Assembly: GCF_002813775.1 (NCBI RefSeq)
Contig: NZ_CP020372.1
Coordinates: 310,001-374,000, forward strand
Direction of reading: 5' to 3'
Length of the DNA: 64,000 nucleotides
Origin: Candidatus Thiodictyon syntrophicum
Lineage (GTDB): Bacteria > Pseudomonadota > Gammaproteobacteria > Chromatiales > Chromatiaceae
The translations under genes and the position numbers were made by a program. Each line of letters starts with the position of its first letter. The stretch's first letter is position 1. Of the stretch, positions 7,858 through 16,154 are shown piece after piece. Under the pieces are notes generated by a model. It was not told where the DNA came from and ran no database searches. It worked only from the letters and a program-made list of their open reading frames with translations.

Positions 7858-7873
7858 TGGCACGTCCTTTGCT
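7858..7873 (+). promoter_or_regulatory. Sigma-54 (RpoN) promoter of pqqA
   Basis: TGGCACGTCCTTTGCT fits the RpoN consensus TGGCACG-N4-TTGCW at every constrained position, with GG (7859-7860) and GC (7871-7872) 10 bp apart. Transcription would begin near 7885, giving a leader of about 115 nt before pqqA. Apart from this motif and its upstream dyad, the 415-base gap 7586-8000 shows nothing I can name. Confidence 0.65.
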
Positions 7874-8000
7874 GAGTGTTGAATCAACCAAACTGTCGCT
7901 TCCCCCCGCGCCCGGGAGCAGGCTTTGGTCGGTCGCTGCCCCCCTCGGGTCGGCCGCGGATTACAGCCAACCAACCACCTTTCAGGAGGCGAGTGCCGAC

Positions 8001-8075
8001 ATGACCTGGTCAACCCCCGCTTACGAGGATCTGCGTCTGGGCTTCGAGATCAACCTGTATATCAACAACCGGTAG
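8001..8075 (+). CDS. pqqA: PQQ precursor peptide PqqA
   Basis: A 24-residue peptide ending [11 protein letters not shown]. Glu16 and Tyr20, spaced E-x-x-x-Y, are the two residues cross-linked by PqqE and then cut out to build the cofactor PQQ. Length and the conserved core match PqqA of other proteobacteria. AGGAGG lies at 7984-7989, 11 nt before the ATG. The gene opens the pqqABCDE run and is followed at once by a strong hairpin that should raise pqqA transcript over pqqB. Confidence 0.95.
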   Translation: MTWSTPAYEDLRLGFEINLYINNR

Positions 8076-8092
8076 ATCGCCCGCGACAACCA

Positions 8093-8118
8093 GGCCCCGG
8101 GGACTCCCGGGGCCTTTC
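8093..8118 (+). terminator. Hairpin between pqqA and pqqB (partial terminator/attenuator)
   Basis: GGCCCCGGG-GACT-CCCGGGGCC forms a perfect 9-bp stem with a 4-nt loop, followed by TTT. It sits 17 nt after the pqqA stop. In other bacteria a terminator here makes the short pqqA message more abundant than the biosynthetic genes, and the same role is likely. Confidence 0.7.
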
Positions 8119-8170
8119 ACCGAGCACCGAACTCCCGTCAATCGCCCACGGCACCCTCGGCAGTCCGCCT

Positions 8171-9085
8171 ATGCATATCCGCGTCCTGGGTTCCGGTGCC
8201 GGCGGCGGCTTCCCGCAATGGAACTGCAACTGCCCCAACTGTTCAGGGGTCCGCGCCGGACTCATCAGGGCCACGCCGCGCACCCAATCCTCGATCGCGG
8301 TCAGTGCCGACGGTGACGACTGGATTCTTTTCAATGCCTCGCCCGACATCCGCGCCCAATTGGCGTCATTTCCGGCCCTGCAGCCGGGCCGCCGGGTGCG
8401 CGATACCGCCATCCGCGCCATCCTGCTGGTGGACGCCCAAATCGACCATACTACGGGCCTTTTGATGTTGCGCGAGCACACGGCGCCCTGGGATATCTAC
8501 TGTACCGCGGCGATCGCACAGGATCTCAGCAGCGGCTTCCCCATCTTCAATATCCTGGCCCACTTTCGCGGGGTCAACTGGCACGAGGTCCTGACCGACC
8601 GGTCCGACTTCGCCATCCCCGGGGCGGCGGGGCTGACCTTTACCGCCGTGCCCCTGAAGAGCGAGGCACCCCCCTACTCACCGCACCGTCACAATACGGT
8701 CCCGGGCGACAACATTGGGGTGCGGGTGCGCGACGAGCGCACCCACGGGACCCTCTTCTATGCCCCGGGCCTGGGCCGCGTCGACGATGAGGTCTTCGCC
8801 TGTATGCAGGAGGCCGATTGCCTGCTGGTGGACGGGACCCTGTGGACCGACGACGAGATGATCCGCTCCGGCATCGGCGACAAGCCCGGCAGCGCCATGG
8901 GGCACCTGGATCAATCCGGCCGCGGCGGTATCATGGAGCACCTGGGCCGCCTCACCGGGCCGCGCAAGATATTGATCCACATTAACAACACCAATCCGAT
9001 CCTGGACGAGGACAGCCCCGAGCGGCACGCCCTGGAGGCGGCCGGGATCGAGGTTGCGTATGATGGCATGACGATCGAGTTGTAG
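8171..9085 (+). CDS. pqqB: PqqB, metallo-beta-lactamase-fold oxygenase of PQQ biosynthesis
   Basis: The 304-residue protein starts [19 protein letters not shown] and contains the PqqB cysteine cluster NCNCPNCSG (about 18-26), TQSSIAVS and the metal region [15 protein letters not shown], followed by late motifs [11 protein letters not shown] and GHLDQSG. PqqB is a cytosolic iron enzyme that hydroxylates the cross-linked Glu-Tyr intermediate. Length equals the family norm. The ATG at 8171 has a weak ribosome site but is the conserved start. It lies downstream of the pqqA hairpin. Confidence 0.95.
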   Translation: MHIRVLGSGAGGGFPQWNCNCPNCSGVRAGLIRATPRTQSSIAVSADGDDWILFNASPDIRAQLASFPALQPGRRVRDTAIRAILLVDAQIDHTTGLLMLREHTAPWDIYCTAAIAQDLSSGFPIFNILAHFRGVNWHEVLTDRSDFAIPGAAGLTFTAVPLKSEAPPYSPHRHNTVPGDNIGVRVRDERTHGTLFYAPGLGRVDDEVFACMQEADCLLVDGTLWTDDEMIRSGIGDKPGSAMGHLDQSGRGGIMEHLGRLTGPRKILIHINNTNPILDEDSPERHALEAAGIEVAYDGMTIEL

Positions 9086-9090
9086 GAACG

Positions 9091-9290
9091 GTTCACTCAT
9101 AAGTTAAGCAAGTTCCTTAAGGAAGTCGATTAAGAATTGCTTTCAGCGTCGTTGTCGTTGTCGTTGTCGTTGTCGAGGTTATCGTAGCGCCCCGGATTCT
9201 CTCGCACCACGAATTGCATCGCCTCTTCGATTACGACAACGACAACGACAACGATTGTGTCGTGTTTAACTTGTTCTTGACTGGTTACTT
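9091..9290 (-). repeat. GTCGTT-hexamer element, copy 1
   Basis: About 200 bp between pqqB and pqqC. Tandem GTCGTT hexamers on the left (9149-9174) and GACAAC hexamers on the right (9233-9253) form long complementary arms around a 59-bp core, which in reverse reads AGAGAATCCGGGGCGCTACG then ATAACCTC. Outer sequences also match the other copies: in reverse, AAGTAACCAGTCAAGAAC at one end and TTGCTTAACTTATGAGTGAAC at the other. Copies in the opposite orientation lie at 28184-28430 and 29713-29925, with fragments at 34693 and 59983. It interrupts an otherwise tight pqq operon. Confidence 0.85.
9130..9219 (-). other. Short conserved reading frame in the core of the hexamer element
   Basis: The minus strand encodes MQFVVRENPGRYDNLD followed by alternating Asn-Asp, 29 residues in all. 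The same frame in copy 2 (from 28273) reads MQFGVRENPGGYDNLDF, and in copy 3 IHFGARENPGRYDNLDY. Most base differences between copies 1 and 2 in this core fall at third codon positions, which hints at past or present coding. There is no good ribosome binding site, so translation is unproven. Confidence 0.3.
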
Positions 9291-9322
9291 AGCGCTTTGC
9301 CGCGCCTAATTGCGGAGCACCG

Positions 9323-10060
9323 ATGACTACAGACCTGGACGCGCCCTGGACCAGGGCCGAATTCGAGCAGCGCCTGCGCGACAAGGAGCGCTATTACCAT
9401 ATCCACCATGAGCTCCATGTCCTGATGAACACGGGCCAGGTGGAGAAGCCCGTGATCCAGGGTTGGGTGGCGAATCGCTTCTATTACCAGACCGCCATCC
9501 CGCTCAAGGACGCGGCCATCATGGCCAATTGCCCGGACCGCGATGTGCGCCGCCTGTGGGTACAGCGCATCATCGACCATGACGGCACCCAGGGCGACGA
9601 GGGCGGGATCGAGGCCTGGCTGCAACTCGGGGAGGCGGTGGGCCTGACCCGTGACGACCTGCTGTCCCACCGGCACCTGCTGCCGGGGGTGCGGTTCGCG
9701 GTGGACGCCTATGTCGACTTCGCGCGCCGCCAGCCCTGGGAGGTCGCCGCCAGTTCATCCCTCACCGAACTCTTCGCCCCGACCATCCACCAGGCGCGAC
9801 TCGACGCCTGGCCGGAACACTACCCCTGGATCGAGCCCAAGGGCTATGCCTACTTCCGCAAGCGCCTCGCCGAGGCCAGGCGGGACGTGGAGCACGGGCT
9901 CGCAATCACGCTCGACTATTACCGCACGCGCGCCCAGCAAGAGCGTATGCTCGAGGTGCTCCAGTTCAAGCTCGATGTGCTCTGGACCATGCTGGACTGC
10001 ATGTGGCTCGCCTATGTCGCCAAGCGTCCGCCCTATCACAATGTCGGGGGTCGGCCATGA
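9323..10060 (+). CDS. pqqC: PqqC, pyrroloquinoline-quinone synthase
   Basis: PqqC carries out the final ring closure and eight-electron oxidation to PQQ without a bound cofactor. The 245-residue, all-helical protein contains the family motifs [58 protein letters not shown] and SSLTELFAP, with the active-site His, Tyr and Arg residues in place. Length matches the family. The ATG at 9323 is the conserved start. Its stop overlaps the pqqD start in ATGA, so the two are translationally coupled. Confidence 0.96.
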   Translation: MTTDLDAPWTRAEFEQRLRDKERYYHIHHELHVLMNTGQVEKPVIQGWVANRFYYQTAIPLKDAAIMANCPDRDVRRLWVQRIIDHDGTQGDEGGIEAWLQLGEAVGLTRDDLLSHRHLLPGVRFAVDAYVDFARRQPWEVAASSSLTELFAPTIHQARLDAWPEHYPWIEPKGYAYFRKRLAEARRDVEHGLAITLDYYRTRAQQERMLEVLQFKLDVLWTMLDCMWLAYVAKRPPYHNVGGRP

Positions 10061-10362
10061 GCCCCGCCCAGCAGGCGCCGGGCGGCATAGGTCCGGACGA
10101 TGTGCCGCGTCTGTCGCCCATGTTTCGCCTCCAGTGGGAGGAGGCTCAGGGGTGCCGGGTCCTGCTCTACCCGGAGGGCATGGTCCGGCTCAACGGGCCG
10201 GCCGGCGAGATCCTCAACTGCTGCGACGGGGTACGGCCGGTGGCGGCGATCATCGGTGAACTGGCCGAGCGCTTTCCCGACGCGGCGACCCTGAGCAATG
10301 ACGTCTACCAATTCCTCGATAAAGCCCATGAAAACCAATGGATCGACTACGCCCCGGCCTAA
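10057..10362 (+). CDS. pqqD: PqqD, PqqA-binding chaperone
   Basis: The 101-residue protein binds PqqA and presents it to the radical-SAM enzyme PqqE. It shows the PqqD pattern [34 protein letters not shown] (RRE fold), and a C-terminal helix ending near DKAHENQWI. The ATG at 10057 overlaps the pqqC stop and is preferred over a longer in-frame start at 10003, which would lie inside pqqC. The 3' end overlaps the pqqE start by 35 nt. Confidence 0.95.
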   Translation: MSPAQQAPGGIGPDDVPRLSPMFRLQWEEAQGCRVLLYPEGMVRLNGPAGEILNCCDGVRPVAAIIGELAERFPDAATLSNDVYQFLDKAHENQWIDYAPA

Positions 10363-11479
10363 GCCGCTATGGCTGCTGGCGGAGCTGACCTATCGCTGCC
10401 CGCTACAATGCCCCTACTGCTCCAACCCGCTCGATATTGCCCGCTACCGCAATGAGCTCAGTACGGACGAATGGATCAGGGTCTTTCGCGAGGCGCGGGC
10501 CATGGGCGCCGTGCAACTCGGCCTCTCCGGCGGCGAGGCCCTGGTGCGTAAGGACCTGGAGGAGTTGATCGCCGCGGCCCACGGCCTCGGCTACTATACC
10601 AATCTGCTCACCTCCGGCCTCGGCATGGACGAGCCGCGCATCCGCGCCTTCAAGGAGGCGGGGCTCGACCACATCCAGATCAGCTTCCAGGCGAGCGGTG
10701 CGGAACTCAACGACTTCATCGCCGGCACCGCTTCGTTCCAGCACAAGCTGGAGATGGCGCGCCTCGTCAAGCAATACGGCTACCCCATGGTGCTGTGTTT
10801 CGTCCTGCACCGCCACAATACCGACCAGGTGGAGCAGATCCTGGATATGGCCCACGCCCTGAAGGCGGACTATGTCGAGCTGGCAACCACCCAGTATTAC
10901 GGCTGGGCGCTGCTGAACCGCGATCAACTGCTCCCGACCCGCGCCCAGGTAGAACATGCCCAGGCCGTGGCCCACCGCTATCAGAAAGAGCTCAAGGGCC
11001 GCATGAAGACACTCTATGTCGTCCCGGACTATTATGAGGAGCGCCCCAAGGCGTGCATGAAGGGCTGGGGCGCCATCTTCCTCACCGTCGCCCCGGACGG
11101 CACCGCGCTCCCCTGCCACGCCGCCGGCGGACTGCCGGGTCTCAGCTTCCCCAACGTGCGCGACCACGGCCTGGAATGGATCTGGAACGAGTCCCCGGAC
11201 TTCAATAAATTCCGTGGTTTCGGGTGGATGAAGGAGCCGTGCCGGACCTGCCCGGAGCAGGCCAGGGATTTCGGCGGCTGCCGCTGCCAGGCCTATCTGC
11301 TCACCGGCGATCCCGCCAACGCCGACCCGGTCTGTGCCAAGTCGCCCCATCATGCCGAGTTGACGCAGAAGGTGCAGGCCATCAACGCAGCGGCGCCCTG
11401 GCCCGGGCCGGCGGCGCCGCTGATCTATCGCAACTTCCGCAATTCCAAGCGGCAGATGGGCAGCGACTTACCGGACTGA
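10328..11479 (+). CDS. pqqE: PqqE, radical SAM enzyme that cross-links PqqA
   Basis: The 383-residue protein forms the carbon-carbon bond between Glu and Tyr of PqqA. The radical-SAM cluster motif is CPLQCPYC (Cys24, Cys28, Cys31), followed by [12 protein letters not shown] for SAM binding. The C-terminal SPASM domain for auxiliary Fe-S clusters is visible as [33 protein letters not shown] and [11 protein letters not shown] chose the ATG at 10328 because it gives the normal N-terminus ([14 protein letters not shown]); it overlaps pqqD by 35 nt. It is the last gene of the pqq run. Confidence 0.96.
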   Translation: MKTNGSTTPRPKPLWLLAELTYRCPLQCPYCSNPLDIARYRNELSTDEWIRVFREARAMGAVQLGLSGGEALVRKDLEELIAAAHGLGYYTNLLTSGLGMDEPRIRAFKEAGLDHIQISFQASGAELNDFIAGTASFQHKLEMARLVKQYGYPMVLCFVLHRHNTDQVEQILDMAHALKADYVELATTQYYGWALLNRDQLLPTRAQVEHAQAVAHRYQKELKGRMKTLYVVPDYYEERPKACMKGWGAIFLTVAPDGTALPCHAAGGLPGLSFPNVRDHGLEWIWNESPDFNKFRGFGWMKEPCRTCPEQARDFGGCRCQAYLLTGDPANADPVCAKSPHHAELTQKVQAINAAAPWPGPAAPLIYRNFRNSKRQMGSDLPD

Positions 11480-11583
11480 CCGACGGGCCTCCACCACCAT
11501 TGCCGCCGCTGGCGCCGCGGCTGTAGGGTGCACAAGCGCAGCGCAGTCCACCAACACTCCGGCCCCCTTTGAGGGTGACATCC

Positions 11584-11636
11584 GTCGCGGCCTGGGGGTC
11601 GCTCCTACGGCGTAGGAGCGGCCCCCAGGCCGCGAC
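11584..11636. repeat. Perfect long palindrome downstream of pqqE
   Basis: GTCGCGGCCTGGGGGTCGCT and the rest of a 25-nt arm are followed by a GGC loop and the near-perfect inverse. A related copy lies in the IS66-type element (6238-6287). It may also act as a terminator for the pqq operon, although no T tract follows. The rest of 11480-11787 contains a second partial palindrome (TAGGGTGCACAAGCGCAGCG near 11524) and no gene. Confidence 0.8.
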
Positions 11637-11787
11637 GGGTTGCCGCAAGGACCTGTGGGCGCAGTTATCATCAAGGCCCCCCTCGCCGTTTGCTGATAAG
11701 CTGGCATCAAGGTCTGGTTCCCCCCTAGCCCACCAAGACGGCCGAAGTTACAATCAAGCCCGACCGGCCTATTGAACGGAGTTACCG

Positions 11788-13911
11788 ATGAATATTTTCA
11801 CCCGCTTTCCGGCCATCGACTGCCCGCTGGAACTGCACTGTGAGCCCGGCGGCAAGCACCCGGCCTTTACCGTTTCCTTCACCGCAGACGGCGCGGTCCC
11901 CTTTCCCCAGGTCATACTGCGTGCGGCCGGAACGGAGACCTTGTTCAACGGCGACGCCATTCACGCCGACCAAGGCGGACCGGCCGAGTGGACCTATGCC
12001 GTCGCCGTGCCCGCGGGGACCGTCATCGGCGACCGTATCGACATCCAGGTCGAGGGCTGTCGCCGCGCCGATATCGGCCTGGCCCAGGGCGGGGACTGGA
12101 TCAAGGAGGGCCGCGAGCTGCGTCTCATTCATCCGCCGCGCCCGCGGGCGGAGATCCGCGCGACACTTTGCGATGGTGCCGAGGTCAAGCTGTATTTCGG
12201 CATCCACAAGCACATGCACCAGCCGTATTACAATACGACTGACCGCAACGCCTGGGACGGCGAGAAAGACCAGATCTTCGGCTCGCGCGGCGGTAGCTAT
12301 ACCGATTACATTCCCATCGCTGTGCAGCAATACATCGATGGCGGGCTCCCGCACGCCGGACTCTCGACCAGTTGGAGCGGCTCGCTGATCGAACAACTCG
12401 ATCGCTGCGCCGCCGAGGGGCTCTGCGGCGGGCGCTTCGCCAGCTGGAGCGAGGCGCTGCGCCGGCTGGCCGGGGCTCACACCGAACTGGGCAACCCGCG
12501 TCTCGCCTTCTCGGCCTTCGGTTTCTTTCATCCGCTGATGCCGCTGATCCCGCACCAGGATATCGTGCGCCAGATCCTCTGGCATCGCGACCTGATCCAG
12601 CGTGTCTTCGGGGTCGCGGCCTCGCGGGTCCTGTTTCCACCGGAGACGGCCTTCCATGTACGCATGATCCCGGCCCTGGTGGAGGCCGGGGTGACGGCGG
12701 TGATCTATGACTCGATCCACCGCGCCCGCGCCTGCCGCGATTACCCCTATGCCGGCCTCGCGGAGGGCATGCTGCCGCCCAATGCGGCCGAGCAGGTCAA
12801 TCCGCCGATGGATGATTGGCTGCAATTGCGCAACATCTGGGCCGGCTCGACCATCTCGCCCGGCCTGCTGCGGCCCGAGTATGTCGGCTATGAGGACCCG
12901 GACGGCACACTCCACAAGATCATCGCCGTCCCGGCCGAACGCTACATCGGCAACGAGGACGCCCGCGGCGGCTTCGGCGCGCTCCAATATCCGGACGTGC
13001 TGGGCCAGGTCTATGAGCGCATCGTTACGACCGGCGGCTTCGACCCCGCCCATCCGCCCTTCTTCCTGCTTCACTCCGACGGCGACAATCACGGCGGCGG
13101 GGCGGACAGCTATTACCGGGACAACACCGGCCGGCTGGTCGACTGGCTGCGCCAGGACAGCCGCTTCGAGCTTACCACCGTCGAGGACTATCTCCAGCGC
13201 TTCCCGCCCGACCCCGCCCGGGTGATCCATATCGAACCCGGCTCCTGGGCCGGTGCCGACAATGGCGACCCGCAATTCATGAAGTGGTTCAGCCGCTACG
13301 ACCAGCCCTACTCGCCCGATCTCAACTCCTGGGCCGTACTCACCGCCTTCCAGGACCTGGTACATACCCTGCAATGCTGCGAGCCCGACCATCCGCAACT
13401 GGCCGCCGCCACCCGCCTGCTCTTGACTGCCGAGACCAGTTGCTACTGGTACTGGACCGGCCAGCAGATCTGGGACCAGCAGGTCACCGACGCCGCCAAC
13501 TTGGCCATCGACCTCATCAAACCCGCGATCGAGGGACTGGTCGCCACCGGCCGTGACCGCGCCGCGCCCACCATCTTCGCGCCCTGGGTCATGCCGGAGA
13601 ATCCCGGCGGCAAGCGCTGGGGACAGGGCTGCCTGCGCGATGCGCCGGCGCAAGGCACCGCCCACACCTTCGTCGCCGACTGTTCCGGTCTGAAACGGGT
13701 CGAACTGGTGCTGCGCACAGCAGACGGAGAACGCCGCCTGACGATGCAGAACCAGGGGCCCTATCCCTCCCATACCGGCGCGCGGGTGACGGCACACTAT
13801 TTCACCGCCGAGTTGCCGGTCGGGGTCGGTGATGTGCGTTACTACATCGAGGCCGAGGACCGCTGCGGCAATGTCGCCAGGGGTGCGCTGGAGCGCATTT
13901 GGCTGGCCTGA
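11788..13911 (+). CDS. Glycoside hydrolase family 57 alpha-glucan-active enzyme
   Basis: The 707-residue protein has an N-terminal beta-sandwich region (about 1-130), then a GH57 (beta/alpha)7 barrel. GH57 landmarks are HKHMHQPYY (140-148), LFPPETAFHVRMIPAL with Glu286 near the nucleophile region, and LLHSDGDNHGGG with Asp431 near the acid/base. The C-terminal 100 residues resemble a carbohydrate-binding beta-sandwich (VRYYIEAEDRCGN). GH57 members include alpha-amylases, amylopullulanases and 4-alpha-glucanotransferases; which applies here cannot be settled by eye. No signal peptide is seen, so a cytoplasmic role in glycogen turnover is most likely. Confidence 0.85.
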   Translation: MNIFTRFPAIDCPLELHCEPGGKHPAFTVSFTADGAVPFPQVILRAAGTETLFNGDAIHADQGGPAEWTYAVAVPAGTVIGDRIDIQVEGCRRADIGLAQGGDWIKEGRELRLIHPPRPRAEIRATLCDGAEVKLYFGIHKHMHQPYYNTTDRNAWDGEKDQIFGSRGGSYTDYIPIAVQQYIDGGLPHAGLSTSWSGSLIEQLDRCAAEGLCGGRFASWSEALRRLAGAHTELGNPRLAFSAFGFFHPLMPLIPHQDIVRQILWHRDLIQRVFGVAASRVLFPPETAFHVRMIPALVEAGVTAVIYDSIHRARACRDYPYAGLAEGMLPPNAAEQVNPPMDDWLQLRNIWAGSTISPGLLRPEYVGYEDPDGTLHKIIAVPAERYIGNEDARGGFGALQYPDVLGQVYERIVTTGGFDPAHPPFFLLHSDGDNHGGGADSYYRDNTGRLVDWLRQDSRFELTTVEDYLQRFPPDPARVIHIEPGSWAGADNGDPQFMKWFSRYDQPYSPDLNSWAVLTAFQDLVHTLQCCEPDHPQLAAATRLLLTAETSCYWYWTGQQIWDQQVTDAANLAIDLIKPAIEGLVATGRDRAAPTIFAPWVMPENPGGKRWGQGCLRDAPAQGTAHTFVADCSGLKRVELVLRTADGERRLTMQNQGPYPSHTGARVTAHYFTAELPVGVGDVRYYIEAEDRCGNVARGALERIWLA

Positions 13912-14472
13912 CCCGGCCCCCCGTCGACGACGAGGCGGAAGACCTGCTCCGCGTATCTGTCGATCGACTGACCCCCGGCGATCTGCCAGCGAGGTTTCGC
14001 GCTCGGGTTCTGGCCGACCCGCAACCCGCACCAGCAAGCCCGCCTGTCTGGTGACATCCCACATGGCGTACGCACCTTGCGGCGGTCGACGGGGGGCTGA
14101 GCGCTTCGATGGTGAACGTTTCTTAACGACTCGGTCCTGAAAAGACGAACATTTCTCTGCATAGGTTGACGGGTTGTAGATCGTGGACTAACCTCAACAG
14201 GTGAATGCACGGGGGCGGGCGGGACGGCGGCGACGGGGGGCTCCGGCGACCGACGTTGCTCGTACCATTCGTTGCTGACGGCGCCATTGAGGAAAGGTTT
14301 TGGCGATCTCGTGAAGTGTTTCTCCTCTTTGCCGGAATGTTTACGACCATCGTCGGTTAATTCGCGTCAGCGAACCAGCCTTTTCTCGCTTCAGACCTCT
14401 GGATTGACCCCGGCCGCTTTTTCCAGGCCCCTTTTCCCATAATCGAGACCGTCGCTGCGGGGAGGATGCGAT
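13912..14472. other. 561-base gap with no recognisable gene
   Basis: Between the GH57 gene and the next plus-strand gene I see no coding frame that resembles a protein family, and no clear terminator. Base composition falls from GC-rich to more even after about 14100, in keeping with the lower-GC accessory genes that follow (14473-18035), a possible island boundary. Confidence 0.5.
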
Positions 14473-15054
14473 TTGCCTGACCGAAGCATTGTGTTTGCTG
14501 GTGACAAGGTAGCGCTTATTGTCCGGGGCAAGACCTCCGCGAAGCATTCACCTGGAAATCTCGCACAGCACGCCGATTGCGTGCGCTCGAATGGCTCGCC
14601 CGTGGGCTATTTCGGCGCGCCTGGCGAGGGTAGCGCTTACCTCACGTCGGCGGTGCTCATCGGTATCCGCGGCGAGGTCTACGACTTGGACGGGTTCAAG
14701 AAGAATCGACCCTACTACATTGATGCGAAGGTCGCTCGCGGCTACGGTACAGTCTCGACGGCTCTGGTAGTGCGCGTACCGGGTTCACAGGCAGAGCGCT
14801 TCGACGACTATTGGAGCCGTCTCAGCGCGGACCCAAGCACGTTCCGCCTGCTCGGCAAGAACTGCTCCACCCGCGCTTCGGGCGCCTTTCGCCATGCCGG
14901 CATCCTTGCCGCCGGCATCCCCGGGCTCGACACGCCGAATAATCTCTATAAGCAACTCGTGAGACAGCGACGCGACCTCTGCGAAAGCTACTCGGGATAC
15001 ATCGGCTTCACGACGGCGGGGGGCAACGCGACCATGGTCGTCGAAGACCCATGA
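14473..15054 (+). CDS. Putative papain-fold (KNCST-motif) effector-like protein
   Basis: A 193-residue protein I cannot assign to a named family with certainty. Its centre holds FRLLGKNCSTRASGAFRHAG (Cys131), followed by GIPGLDTPNNLYKQL. A Cys-Ser/Thr at a helix start with His upstream (KHSPGNLAQH, His25/His33) is what permuted NlpC/P60- and LRAT-like peptidases or amidases show. Start is TTG at 14473, supported by GGGGAGG 7 nt upstream; an ATG at 14466 is out of frame. It overlaps the next gene, an exported protein, by 4 nt (ATGA). That layout resembles a toxin with a periplasmic immunity protein, which is inference. Confidence 0.45.
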   Translation: MPDRSIVFAGDKVALIVRGKTSAKHSPGNLAQHADCVRSNGSPVGYFGAPGEGSAYLTSAVLIGIRGEVYDLDGFKKNRPYYIDAKVARGYGTVSTALVVRVPGSQAERFDDYWSRLSADPSTFRLLGKNCSTRASGAFRHAGILAAGIPGLDTPNNLYKQLVRQRRDLCESYSGYIGFTTAGGNATMVVEDP

Positions 15055-15527
15055 GCGCGCACCTGCGGCGCTTCAGGTTTGCGGCGGCTGCGTCGCTCGC
15101 GGCGGCGCTCACCGTGTTCAGCCTAAATAGAGAGGAGCTTTTCGCCATGACCGATCCGTCTGTGCAAATGGGGTGGGAATGGCGCGCCGAGCGCGCGCTT
15201 GAGCAACGAGTGGGTCTGCGGCTCATCCAGATCAAGATAGAGGGAAGTGGTTTGTTCGGCATTGGTCGCTCCCCGTCGCTTGGCGGTTCGCTGCCCGATC
15301 CTCAGCGCGTTCAGGCGGATGTCATTTCCGTAGAACGGCCGGGTTTGGCAGCCAAAGGTATCAGGATCGGATTTCGCATCCCCAAGGTAGAACTCCGGGG
15401 GGCGCGCGAGGGCTCGCTTGCTGCAATCGGCATTATTGGCGAAAACGTCGTGTGCTTCGCTCCGGCGCCGGTGGAGGTGACCGAAGCCTCGCTGACCGGC
15501 TGGATATCCGAAGCGCCGTGTCCCTGA
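15051..15527 (+). CDS. Small exported protein, possible immunity partner
   Basis: The 158-residue product begins with a basic n-region and an Ala-rich hydrophobic stretch (residues 9-22), an apparent signal peptide or anchor. The remainder (VQMGWEWRAERALEQRVG, SVERPGLAAKGIRIGF, IIGENVVCFAPAPV) matches no family I recognise. Its ATG overlaps the stop of the preceding KNCST gene, so both are made together. Periplasmic location and coupling are what an immunity protein against a cell-wall-acting effector would show; nothing in the sequence proves it. Confidence 0.45.
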   Translation: MSAHLRRFRFAAAASLAAALTVFSLNREELFAMTDPSVQMGWEWRAERALEQRVGLRLIQIKIEGSGLFGIGRSPSLGGSLPDPQRVQADVISVERPGLAAKGIRIGFRIPKVELRGAREGSLAAIGIIGENVVCFAPAPVEVTEASLTGWISEAPCP

Positions 15528-15811
15528 ACTCACTCTGATACTCGCGCGTAATCAGGGGCTACGGACCATGCTTCGTTAGGGGCTCTAACGTGAGGATAAG
15601 CGGGATGAGCTAATAAGGGTAGTTGGCGACGGACCACGGTGCTCTTCGCACTCTCCATCGCGTCCTTGAGCAATTGAGCCTGGTCGGTCCGGAGTCTGTC
15701 CCGATATCTCGCTCCTGATATTGCTCTCCCGATATTGCTCGAGATGACCCGGAACGGCACCGCCGCCCAGCACGGCCGCAACGGTCGCACATCGAATAGA
15801 GGATCGAGACC

Positions 15812-16154
15812 ATGCAAAGTTCGCTGCCCGCCGCGGTGATCGCTTTGACCATGTTGCCCCCCCGCGGCCCATGCCGCAAAGAACATGATTGTCTGTCGGG
15901 ACGCCAACGGAAAGGCATATTTTACGGATGTCCGCTGCCCCGCGGAGACGACCCGGGAAGGCACACGCAGGGCCCCGCAGGCCCAGACCTACAATGGCAG
16001 GCAGAGCATCGATAGCGACCTCAGTCAGGAAGGTCCCGGTGGCGTGGGGCGAGAGGAGCCCCGACGGCGGCAGCGTAGGATCGCGGCAGAGTCCTTGTTT
16101 TGTGCAACGAACATGAATGGTTGTAGAACACGCGATTGCGAGATCCGACAATGA
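15812..16154 (+). pseudogene. DUF4124-like small exported protein, frameshifted in a C7 tract
   Basis: From the ATG at 15812 the frame gives a signal-peptide start, MQSSLPAAVIALTMLPP. In a run of seven C (15857-15863) it loses frame; with one C fewer it continues as AAHAAKNMIVCRDANGKAYF and TDVRCPAET. That is a normal signal peptidase site plus the DUF4124 opening (a Cys-Asp/Gly-Lys-x-x-Tyr/Phe-Thr-Asp pattern). The rest is basic and ends in CRTRDCEIRQ. The stop overlaps the next start (ATGA at 16151-16154). The tract could be a true mutation, a phase-variable site or a base-calling error. Confidence 0.55.

Noticed and set aside
7586-7882. A 98-codon plus-strand frame between the CXXCW gene and pqqA.
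   Set aside because: Arg/Pro-rich composition, no family similarity, and it overlaps the sigma-54 promoter and its upstream dyad.
9149-9253. Hexamer tandem arrays considered as a CRISPR array.
   Set aside because: The units are 6 bp with no spacers, the two arms are complementary to each other, and no cas genes are present.
11782-14064. A 760-codon open frame on the minus strand opposite the GH57 gene.
   Set aside because: It is a shadow of GC-rich coding DNA. The GH57 gene on the plus strand carries clear family motifs; the antisense product has none.
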